From positions 3,968,001 through 4,032,000 of the forward strand of contig NZ_CP023691.1 of NCBI RefSeq assembly GCF_008704855.1: a stretch of 64,000 nt of DNA, given 5' to 3'. Positions within the stretch are counted from its first letter, which is position 1, and every line of letters begins with the position of its first letter. The stretch comes from Streptomyces platensis (lineage in GTDB: Bacteria; Actinomycetota; Actinomycetes; Streptomycetales; Streptomycetaceae). A model generated the notes under the pieces. The model had not been told where the DNA came from, searched no databases, and was given only the letters and a program-made list of their open reading frames with translations. Below, piece after piece: positions 41,356-49,546 of this stretch. The position numbers were made by a program, and so were the translations under genes.

Positions 41356-41378
41356 CCCGCAGCGCGCTCGCCGGGACA

Positions 41379-41418
41379 AGCAAGAAGAGCACCCCGGGCG
41401 CGGCGTGCTCTTCTTGCT
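41379..41418 (+). terminator. Terminator of the replication operon
   Basis: Perfect 14-bp arms (41379-41392 and 41405-41418) with a 12-base loop begin 24 bases after the ATPase stop. The stem is unusually A-rich on one side and no U tract follows. It would protect the iteron region from incoming transcription. Confidence 0.75.
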
Positions 41419-41535
41419 GTTCGGCGGAACGCCGCCCAAAGGTCGCGCCGCGCAGCGGCTCCTTCTTCACGCTGTAAGGCGCACCGCACCACAACAGACA
41501 CCACCCCCCTCTCTTTGTCCTAAGAGGGAAGACGC

Positions 41536-41741
41536 TGCGTCATCCGCGTCATCCAGGCGGAAAAACAGCCCTTGACCTGCGGCTATAGCCATGACGCAGA
41601 CGGCGGTCTCTGCGTCATCCTGCGTCATCTGCGTCACCGGATGACGCAGCCCATGACGCGCCGATGACGCACCCCCAGACCACTGCGTCACACAAAACCG
41701 CAGGTCAAAAGCCTAAGTGACGCTAATGACGCAATGACGCA
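41536..41741. repeat. Iteron array TGACGCA (candidate replication origin)
   Basis: Ten perfect copies of TGACGCA or its complement lie within 206 bp. In the TGCGTCA orientation they start at 41536, 41611, 41621, 41630 and 41684. In the TGACGCA orientation they start at 41592, 41642, 41665, 41727 and 41735. Three more copies have one mismatch (41545, 41654, 41718). The run at 41611-41636 is phased by 9-10 bases. This density, next to the replication proteins and followed by AT-richer DNA, is what an iteron origin looks like. Confidence 0.75.
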
Positions 41742-41841
41742 GAAATCCGCACCTCGGACACACGCGGGCTCTCGACAAGACCCAAGTCCAACCCCAGTCG
41801 CAGGCTCCACTACCCCGCTCCCGCATGAAGGAGTCGCTTCC

Positions 41842-42033
41842 GTGGCACGCCCCAAGATGCTCAAGCTCCCCGAAGTTCTCGAAGAGATCGACATGAGCCG
41901 CGCTGCCTTCTACCGCATGCGCGCCCGCGGCAAGGCGCCCAAGATCAGCAAACTCCCGAACGGCCACCTCCGGGTCAGCCGAGCAGACCTCGATGAGTGG
42001 TGGGCAGCCTGCGAGCAGTCCGCCGCCGCCTGA
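41842..42033 (+). CDS. xis: Excisionase (Xis), MerR-like helix-turn-helix
   Basis: From GTG 41842 (GAAGGAG 8 bases upstream) the product has 63 residues. The helix-turn-helix of the HTH_17/excisionase type is clear: LKLPEVLEEIDMSRAAFYRM, then the wing RGKAPKISKLPNGHLRVSRA and the closing DLDEWWAACE. Xis proteins bend attachment-site DNA and direct the integrase to excision. It lies just upstream of int, separated from it by a hairpin. Confidence 0.9.
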   Translation: MARPKMLKLPEVLEEIDMSRAAFYRMRARGKAPKISKLPNGHLRVSRADLDEWWAACEQSAAA

Positions 42034-42051
42034 ACCTCCCCGACGTTCCAC

Positions 42052-42079
42052 AAGGGGCCCGGCATGTGCCGGGCCCCTT
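42052..42079 (+). terminator. Hairpin between xis and int
   Basis: Perfect 12-bp arms (42052-42063 and 42068-42079) with an ATGT loop are followed by T. The hairpin ends only 17 bases before the int start codon. It has the form of a terminator or of an attenuator that lowers int expression from xis transcripts. Confidence 0.7.
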
Positions 42080-42096
42080 TCAGCGAAAGGCCCCGC

Positions 42097-43464
42097 ATGG
42101 GCAAGACGTACGACGTTCGTATCTGGGCTGTTCGGCAGCGCAAGGACCGCAAACAGGCGTCAGCCGAACTGCGCTGGAAAACCGGCGACACCCCGCACTC
42201 ACAGACCTTTCAGACCAAGACCCTCGCTGACGGCCGCCGCGCCGAGCTGATGCGTGCGGTTCACGAGGGAGAGCCCTTCGACGAAGCGACCGGCGTTCCC
42301 CTCAGGGAACTCCGCGACCGGAACGACGTGAGTTGGTACCAGCACGCCCGCGACTACATCGCGATGAAGTGGCCGTACGCCCCGGGCTCGACCCGGAGGA
42401 CGCTGGCCGAGGCCATGGCGACGGTTACCCCCGCCCTGGTCAGGGATACCAAGGGCATGGCCGACGCCAGGACGGTCCGCGCGGCCCTGTATGGCTGGGC
42501 CTTCAACATGAATCGTCACGACGAGAAGCCACCCACCGACGTGGCGAAGGTCCTGGACTGGTTCGAGCGAAAGTCTCTGCCCACGTCGGCACTGGCAGAC
42601 CGGATGCACGTGCGGACAGCTCTCATCGCGCTGACGAAAAAGCTGGACGGGACGACGGCCGCAGCTGGGACCATCCGACGAAAGCGGGCCATCTTCCACA
42701 ACGCTCTCGGCTACGCGGTCGACGCCGAACGCCTGGCGGGCAACCCCTTGCCGCAAGTCCAGTGGAAGGCGCCTGAGCAGGTGGAGGAGGAACTGGACCT
42801 CGCCGCCGTGCCGGATCCTCGCCAGGCGTCGGCCCTACTCGCCGCTGTGCGGTCGCAGAGCCCCCGCGGGCGACGCCTGGTGGCCTTTTTCGGGTGCATG
42901 TACTACGCGGCGGCGCGGCCGGCCGAAGTGATCGGGCTGCGGGCAGAGGACTGCGACCTCCCACGCCGAGGCTGGGGCACTCTGCGCCTCAGGGAGACCC
43001 GCCCACGATCGGGTGCCGCTTGGACGGACAACGGGGAATCCCACGACAGGCGTGGCCTGAAGCATCGCCCCCGCAAGGCGGTCCGCGTGGTCCCCATCCC
43101 GCCTGACCTGGTCGCCCTGTTGCGCTGGCACGTCACGGCCTACGGGGTGGCGCCTGACGGTCGCGTGTTCCGTACACAGCGCGGAGGGCTCATCCAGGAC
43201 ACCGGGTATGGCGAAGTCTGGGCGGAAGCGCGACGCCGGGCCCTCACCCCCGCCCAGCACGCATCACCGCTGGCCAAACGCCCTTATGACCTTCGCCACG
43301 CGGCGGTCTCAACCTGGCTCAGCTCGGGAGTGGAGCCGCAGGTGGTGGCGGCACGTGCTGGCCACAGCGTGGCCGTGCTCTTCCGCGTCTACGCAAAGTG
43401 CCTGGATGGCGCGGCTGCCGCGGCGAATGCCCGCATCGAGGCTGCCTTGAAGGGTGGGAGCTAG
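42097..43464 (+). CDS. int: Tyrosine-type site-specific integrase
   Basis: The integrase recombines attP with the tRNA-Tyr attB. From ATG 42097 (GAAAGG upstream) it has 455 residues, with an N-terminal arm-binding part, a core-binding domain (about residues 75-190) and the catalytic domain. Catalytic residues are Arg274 (AARPAEVIGLR), Arg400 (box II YDLRHAAVS), His423 (AGHSVAVLFRVY) and Tyr432. Box II has Tyr where many integrases have His, a variant common in streptomycete elements. The gene ends 158 bp before the right core site, with arm-type repeats in between, the usual int-attP arrangement. Confidence 0.94.
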   Translation: MGKTYDVRIWAVRQRKDRKQASAELRWKTGDTPHSQTFQTKTLADGRRAELMRAVHEGEPFDEATGVPLRELRDRNDVSWYQHARDYIAMKWPYAPGSTRRTLAEAMATVTPALVRDTKGMADARTVRAALYGWAFNMNRHDEKPPTDVAKVLDWFERKSLPTSALADRMHVRTALIALTKKLDGTTAAAGTIRRKRAIFHNALGYAVDAERLAGNPLPQVQWKAPEQVEEELDLAAVPDPRQASALLAAVRSQSPRGRRLVAFFGCMYYAAARPAEVIGLRAEDCDLPRRGWGTLRLRETRPRSGAAWTDNGESHDRRGLKHRPRKAVRVVPIPPDLVALLRWHVTAYGVAPDGRVFRTQRGGLIQDTGYGEVWAEARRRALTPAQHASPLAKRPYDLRHAAVSTWLSSGVEPQVVAARAGHSVAVLFRVYAKCLDGAAAAANARIEAALKGGS

Positions 43465-43468
43465 CCCC

Positions 43469-43538
43469 GTGGGGCTGCCCCACACGTGCCCCACACGCGC
43501 TGGTCAGTACGCGAAACAGGGTGAGACAGAGTGGGGCA
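43469..43538. repeat. Right arm-type repeats (GCCCCAC family)
   Basis: Direct copies of GCCCCACA at 43477-43484 and 43488-43495 start 11 bases apart, as on the left arm. Inverted copies lie at 43469-43475 (GTGGGGC) and 43531-43538 (GTGGGGCA). All are between int and the core site. Confidence 0.55.
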
Positions 43539-43580
43539 TGCCACCCATAGCGGATCTTCCGGCGGCGACAACGAAAAAGA

Positions 43581-43614
43581 GGCCCGCGGCCAGCTTTTAC
43601 GCTGGTCACGGGCC
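43581..43614 (-). terminator. Element-borne terminator of tRNA-Tyr
   Basis: Arms of 14 bases (43581-43594 and 43601-43614) around TTTTAC correspond to the perfect hairpin at 26007-26042 but have two changed positions, one of which leaves a mismatch. It is the hairpin now used by the reconstituted tRNA-Tyr on the minus strand. Confidence 0.65.
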
Positions 43615-43622
43615 CCTTCTCA

Positions 43623-43676
43623 CCTGTGGCGGCGCCAGGATTCGAACCTGGGAAGGCTGAGCCGGCAGATTTACAG
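43623..43676. repeat. Right attachment site of the AICE
   Basis: These 54 bases are identical to 26051-26104. They overlap the 3' 50 bases of the functional tRNA-Tyr, so recombination here rebuilds a complete tRNA. The strand exchange point lies somewhere within the repeat, perhaps at the anticodon arm. Confidence 0.9.
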
Positions 43677-43708
43677 TCTGCTCCCTTTGGCCGCTCGGGC
43701 ACACCGCC
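43627..43708 (-). tRNA. tRNA-Tyr (GTA anticodon), AICE integration site
   Basis: The 82-base class II tRNA on the minus strand has acceptor GGCGGTG/CGCCGCC (one G-U), D-arm GCCCGAGCGGC, anticodon stem CAGA/TCTG around loop CTGTAAA with anticodon GTA, a long variable arm and T-arm CCAGG/CCTGG with TTCGAAT. Discriminator is A and CCA is not encoded. Its 5' 32 bases are chromosomal and its 3' part comes from the element's attachment site. Confidence 0.95.
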
Positions 43709-43898
43709 TGGGTTTGCTGCCGGGAGAGCCGCTGTGGGGCGGTGCTCCGTGGCAACGACGTAAACCATACCCGATGGCTGGGGGTGGTTCGCCACTCGAT
43801 TCGGGAGCGCTGGATCTTGGCCGGGTGGCTAGGCTTGGCAGGCGGTCCGGGGACGGGCCGCACCCCTGACGGATCTAGGTACGAGGAGCCAACTCAAC

Positions 43899-44387
43899 AT
43901 GGCCGACTCCAGTTTCGACATCGTCTCGAAGGTAGAGCGGCAGGAGGTCGACAACGCCCTCAACCAGGCCGCCAAGGAGATCTCGCAGCGCTACGACTTC
44001 AAGGGCGTGGGCGCGTCGATCGAGTGGTCGGGCGAGAAGATCGAGATGCGGGCCAACGCCGAGGAGCGGGTGAAGGCGGTACTCGACATCTTCCAGTCCA
44101 AGCTGGTCAAGCGTGGGATCTCCCTGAAGGCGCTGGACGCCGGCGAGCCGCAGGCCTCGGGCAAGGAGTACAAGATCTTCGCCTCGATCGAGGAGGGGAT
44201 CTCGCAGGACAACGCGAAGAAGGTCGCCAAGATCATCCGCGATGAGGGCCCGAAGGGCGTCAAGGCGCAGGTGCAGGGCGACGAGCTGCGGGTCAGCTCG
44301 AAGAGCCGGGACGACCTTCAGGCGGTGCAGCAGCTGCTGAAGGGCAAGGACCTGGACTTCGCGCTCCAGTTCGTGAACTACCGGTAG
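43899..44387 (+). CDS. YajQ-family nucleotide-binding protein
   Basis: The 162-residue protein starts MADSSFDIVSKVERQEVDNA and has two ferredoxin-like repeats with RYDFKGVGASIEW and KVAKIIRDEGPKGVKAQVQGD, ending LDFALQFVNYR. YajQ proteins bind nucleic acids or, in some species, cyclic di-GMP; the role in Streptomyces is not established. It is the first chromosomal gene right of the AICE, 190 bp from tRNA-Tyr, and converges with the yccF gene. Confidence 0.92.
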   Translation: MADSSFDIVSKVERQEVDNALNQAAKEISQRYDFKGVGASIEWSGEKIEMRANAEERVKAVLDIFQSKLVKRGISLKALDAGEPQASGKEYKIFASIEEGISQDNAKKVAKIIRDEGPKGVKAQVQGDELRVSSKSRDDLQAVQQLLKGKDLDFALQFVNYR

Positions 44388-44414
44388 GAGCCCGGTTTCC
44401 GGGTGCCACAGGAT

Positions 44415-44442
44415 GGGGCGGCGCGCTGCGGCGTGCCGCCCC
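44415..44442. terminator. Bidirectional terminator between yajQ and yccF
   Basis: GGGGCGGC (44415-44422) pairs with GCCGCCCC (44435-44442), extended inward by CGC/GCG after a one-base interruption. It lies between convergent genes. Confidence 0.6.
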
Positions 44443-44540
44443 ACCGGTGTATCGGGCGGGGAACCGAGCGGTCCTGTGGGGCGGCGGGCCCCTCGGGGGC
44501 TCGTACGGGCCGAGGGTGAGGGGCCGGGTGGGGCGGGCGG

Positions 44541-44933
44541 TCAGCGCGTCGCGAAGGGCTCGTCCGTGGGGACGATGTCGCGGCCCAGCGGCATCAGGGA
44601 GATCGGGATCAGCTTGAAGTTGGCGATGCCGAACGGGATGCCGATGATCGTCACGCACAGGGCGAGGCCGGTGACGATGTGCCCCAGGGCCAGCCACCAG
44701 CCCGCGAAGATGATCCAGATGACGTTGCCGATCGCCGAGCCGGCACCGGCGTCATGGCGCACCACGGTCGTCCGGCCGAAGGGCCACAGGGTGTAGCCGG
44801 CGATCCGGAAGGACGCGATGCCGAACGGGATGGTGACGATGAGGATGCAGCAGATGATGCCCGCGAGCACATAGCCGAGCGCCATCCAGAAGCCGCTGAG
44901 GACCAGCCAGAGGATGTTGAGGATGAACTTCAT
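44541..44933 (-). CDS. YccF-domain membrane protein
   Basis: From ATG 44933 the product has 130 residues with two YccF repeats, each with a hydrophobic helix and an IPFGIA motif (CCILIVTIPFGIASFRIAGY near residue 27-46 and LCVTIIGIPFGIANFKLIPI near 92-111). About four membrane segments are predicted. The function of YccF proteins is unknown. The preferred start coincides with the conserved MKFILNILWLVLSGFWMALG; the longer reading upstream is not coding. Confidence 0.85.
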   Translation of the reverse strand: MKFILNILWLVLSGFWMALGYVLAGIICCILIVTIPFGIASFRIAGYTLWPFGRTTVVRHDAGAGSAIGNVIWIIFAGWWLALGHIVTGLALCVTIIGIPFGIANFKLIPISLMPLGRDIVPTDEPFATR

Positions 44934-45071
44934 GATCAGCAGCCTTCCACGGGCACGGCGGAGAACGTAACTGCCGGGCAAGACGCCCTGGGCCGGGTGA
45001 AGCGTTGCGTTGCGTTCATCATGCGGCGGGCGGCACGCGGCGGCCACCGTTCCCCCGGTGCCCGTGGTCCG

Positions 45072-45935
45072 TCAGGAGCGGGGGCCCGCCATCCGTTCCA
45101 GACGGGCGATGCGCTCGCGCATCGGGGGGTGGGTGGAGAAGAGCCGGGTCATGCCCTCGCCCGCCCGGAACGGATTGGCGATCATCATGTGGCCGGCGGT
45201 CTCCAGCCTCGGCTCGGGCGGCAGCGGAAGCTGCCGGGTGCCCGTCTCCAGCTTGCGCAGGGCGGAGGCCAGGGCCAGCGGGTCGCCCGTGAGCTGGGCG
45301 CCCGAGGCGTCCGCCTGGTACTCACGGGAGCGGCTGACGGCGAGCTGGACGATCCCGGCCGCGACCGGCCCGAGGATCATGATCAGCAGCATGCCCAGGA
45401 GGCCGGGGCCCTCGTCGTCGTCGGAACGGCCCAGGGGAATCAGCCAGGCGAAGTTGACGAGGAACATCACGACGGAGGCCAGTGCGCCCGCGACCGAGGA
45501 GATGAGGATGTCGCGGTTGTAGACATGGCTGAGCTCATGGCCGATGACGCCGCGCAGCTCACGTTCGTCGAGCAGCTGGAGAATGCCGTCGGTGCAGCAG
45601 ACCGCGGCGTTGCGGGGGTTGCGGCCGGTGGCGAAGGCGTTGGGCGCCTGGGTCGGGGAGATGTACAGGCGCGGCATGGGCCGGCGGGCCGTGGTGGAGA
45701 GCTCGCGGACCATGCGGTAGAGCTGTGGGGCCTCGAACTCGCTGACCGGGCGGGCGCGCATGGCCCGCAGGGCGAGCTTGTCGCTGTTCCAGTACGCGTA
45801 GGCGTTGGTGCCCAGGGCGGCGACGACGGCGATGATCAGGCCCGTACGGCCGAACAGGCTGCCGATGACGATGATGAGGGCGGACAGTCCCCCGAGGAGT
45901 ACGGCGGTCCTGAGCCCGTTGTGCCGGCGGTGCAC
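45072..45935 (-). CDS. htpX: HtpX-type membrane zinc metalloprotease
   Basis: HtpX is an M48 protease that removes damaged membrane proteins. I take GTG 45935 (GGAGG 7 bases upstream; product MHRRHNGLRTAVLLGG, 287 residues) over a GTG 51 bases upstream. Two membrane helices lie within about residues 8-55. The zinc motif is GVIGHELSHVYNRD (HExxH, about residue 125-129). Two more hydrophobic segments follow (SSVAGALASVVMFLVNFAWL and GLLGMLLIMILGPVAAGIV), then SREYQADASGA with the third zinc ligand Glu. It lies downstream of the nuo operon on the same strand with 238 bp between. Confidence 0.92.
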   Translation of the reverse strand: MHRRHNGLRTAVLLGGLSALIIVIGSLFGRTGLIIAVVAALGTNAYAYWNSDKLALRAMRARPVSEFEAPQLYRMVRELSTTARRPMPRLYISPTQAPNAFATGRNPRNAAVCCTDGILQLLDERELRGVIGHELSHVYNRDILISSVAGALASVVMFLVNFAWLIPLGRSDDDEGPGLLGMLLIMILGPVAAGIVQLAVSRSREYQADASGAQLTGDPLALASALRKLETGTRQLPLPPEPRLETAGHMMIANPFRAGEGMTRLFSTHPPMRERIARLERMAGPRS

Positions 45936-46173
45936 GGTACGCCCTCCAAGCGGTGCGGCAGGGGAACCCTGTGCTGCGTTCTCCACGCTCCAGTGGATCC
46001 TTACTCACTGGTCAACGCGAGATGAACGAGCCTGGTTCCCCGGTGCGCGCATGGCGGGCCGGGCGGGGCACGGAGTGGCGCCCGGTGGAGCCCGCCGCCG
46101 TACGGGCGGTCTGGGGGCCGCTCCGTGCCGCCGGGAGCGGGCCGGAGCGGGCGGGTATCCGCCGGCCGGCCGG

Positions 46174-47714
46174 TTAGAGCAGCGCCCCGGAGGCGAAGCG
46201 CAGGACGAGCTGCGGGGCGCCGGAGAGCACGATGCCGAGGACGGTGGCGAGGGCGATGGCGGTGGCGAGGGCGGCCGGGATCCCGGCGCGGGTCGGCTGC
46301 TGCTCCGCCGGGGCGGTCGCGGGCGCGGCCTCGGTCGCCCCGGTTCCCCGGAAGAGGACCGTGGTCCACTTCAGGTAGTAGTAGAGCGCGATCACGACAT
46401 TGATCGCCATGATCACCGCGAGCCAGGCCAGGCCCGCGTCGACGGCCACGGAGAAGACCGTGACCTTGGCGAACAGGCCGATGATGCCCGGCGGCAGGCC
46501 GGCCAGGCACAGCAGGAAGAAGCCCAGGGCGAGCGCGGCCAGCGGGCGGCGGGCGTACAGGCCCCGGTAGTCGATGATGCGGTTGGCGGGGCTCGTACGG
46601 GCCACCAGGGCGGCGACGGCGAAGGCGCCGAGGTTCACGGCCGCGTACATCAGGGCGTAGGCGACGGTGGAGCCGATGGCGTGCGCCGGGTCGCTGGTGT
46701 AGCCGGCCGCCGCGATCGGCACCAGGAGGTAGCCGGCCTGACCGACCGACGACCAGGCGAGCAGGCGGACGGCGCTGCGCGCGCGGCGGGCGTCCTGGCG
46801 GACGGCCGCGACATTGCCGACGGTCATGGTGAGGGCGGCGAGGACGGCCAGCGCCGGGCCCCAGACGTCCGCGTACGACGGGAAGCCCTGGACCGTCACG
46901 AGGATCAGGCCGGAGAAGCCGACGGCCTTGCCGACCACGGAGAGGTAGCCGGCGATGGGCAGCGGTGCGCCGACGTAGGTGTCCGGCACCCAGAAGTGGA
47001 ACGGGGCGGCGGCCGTCTTGAAGGCGAAGCCGACGAGGGTGAGCGCGGCGCCGGCGCTCGCCAGAGTGGCCAGCCGCGGGTCGGGCAGCGCGGTCAGCGC
47101 GTGCGCCACCTGGGAGAGGTGCAGGCTGCCGGTGGCCGCGTACAGGAAGCTCACGCCGAGCAGCATCACCGCGGTGGCGGCCACCGAGGACAGGAAGAAC
47201 TTCAGCGCCGCCTCGGAGGAGAGCCGGTCGCCGCGCCGCAGCCCGACGAGGGCGAAGGCGGGCAGCGAGGCCACTTCGAGGGCGATGACGAGGGTGGCGA
47301 GGTCCCGGGAGGCGGGCAGCAGGGCGGCGCCGGCCGCCGAGGAGAGCAGCAGGAACCAGTACTCGCCGGTGGGCAGGCCCTGGTCCTTGACGGTGTCGAT
47401 GGACAGCAGGGCGGTCAGCAGCGCCCCGCCGAGCACCAGGAACTGGATGACCAGGGCGAACGGGTCGGCCACATAGCTGCACACGTCGGGGTGGGCGGGC
47501 AGGCAGAAGGTGCGGCGGCCGCCGCCCAGGAGCGGCAGCAGGAGCAGCGCGGAGGCCGCGAGCCCTGCCGTGGCCATCCAGCCCAGCAGCGGCTTGCGGG
47601 CCGCCGGGAGGAAGAGGTCGGCGACGAGCACCACCAGGGCGACGGCCGCGGTGAGCGTGGGCGGCGCGAGGGCGAGCCAGTCGACGGACTGGACCAGGGG
47701 CGTGATCGAACTCA

Positions 47715-47715
<1 letters not shown>
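46174..47715 (-). CDS. nuoN: NADH-quinone oxidoreductase subunit N
   Basis: NuoN is one of three antiporter-like proton-pumping subunits of complex I. The 513-residue protein starts at ATG 47715, which overlaps the nuoM stop (TGATG) and has GGAGG 9 bases upstream; a GTG one codon earlier is also possible. About 14 membrane helices are predicted. The conserved antiporter motifs include PFHFWVPDTYVGAPLPIAGY with the key Lys/Pro region and MTVGNVAAVRQDARR with LLAWSSVGQAGYLL. It is the last gene of this nuo operon. Confidence 0.93.
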
Positions 47716-49400
<1,685 letters not shown>

Positions 49401-49459
49401 GGGTCAGGCCCTCCTGCGGGGTTCGGCTCCGGCGAGGCAGGCCACGAAGGCTGTCGGCT

Positions 49460-49531
49460 GGGGGTGCGGGGGTCGGCCCCCGTGGGGGTGCGGGGGTCGG
49501 CCCCCGTGGGGGTGCGGGGGTCGGCCCCCGG
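49460..49531. repeat. 24-bp tandem repeat between nuoL and nuoM
   Basis: Three head-to-tail copies of a 24-bp unit, starting GGGGGTGCGGGGGTCGGCCC, cover 49460-49483, 49484-49507 and 49508-49531; the last copy has one change at its final base. Each unit contains GGGGGTCGGCCCCC, which can fold back, so the RNA could form a row of hairpins in this operon gap. Confidence 0.85.
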
Positions 49532-49546
49532 GGGATGGCAGCACGG

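Larger units (their letters stand above)
41356..41841. other. Non-coding replication region between the ATPase and xis
   Basis: This 486-bp gap holds the hairpin at 41379-41418, a Thr/Pro-codon-poor stretch without a gene, the dense TGACGCA iteron array (41536-41741) and the ribosome-binding site of xis. Base composition drops in GC around 41690-41750 (CACAAAACC, GTCAAAAGCC), as expected for an origin. Confidence 0.65.
26051..43676. mobile_element. Actinomycete integrative and conjugative element (AICE) in tRNA-Tyr
   Basis: A 17.6-kb insertion is bounded by a 54-bp perfect direct repeat that matches the 3' part of a tRNA-Tyr gene. It has the standard AICE modules. Integration: int, xis, att core and arm-type repeats. 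Replication: Prim-Pol protein, AAA/SF3-like ATPase and an iteron array. Transfer: an FtsK-like TraB with a palindrome cluster behind it, and spread-type membrane proteins. Regulation: a GntR repressor candidate. Prim-Pol AICEs are called RepPP type. The tRNA-Tyr site is the one used by SLP1 of S. coelicolor. All core modules look intact, so it may still be mobile. Confidence 0.9.
43465..43898. other. Right junction region of the AICE
   Basis: These 434 bases hold, in order, arm-type repeats, a tRNA terminator copy, the right core site and the intact tRNA-Tyr, then 190 bases of chromosomal DNA up to yajQ. No additional gene is visible. Confidence 0.7.

Noticed and set aside
41536..41741. CRISPR array
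   Set aside because: The repeat unit is only 7 bp, occurs in both orientations and has irregular spacing, which fits iterons and not CRISPR. No cas genes are present in the window.
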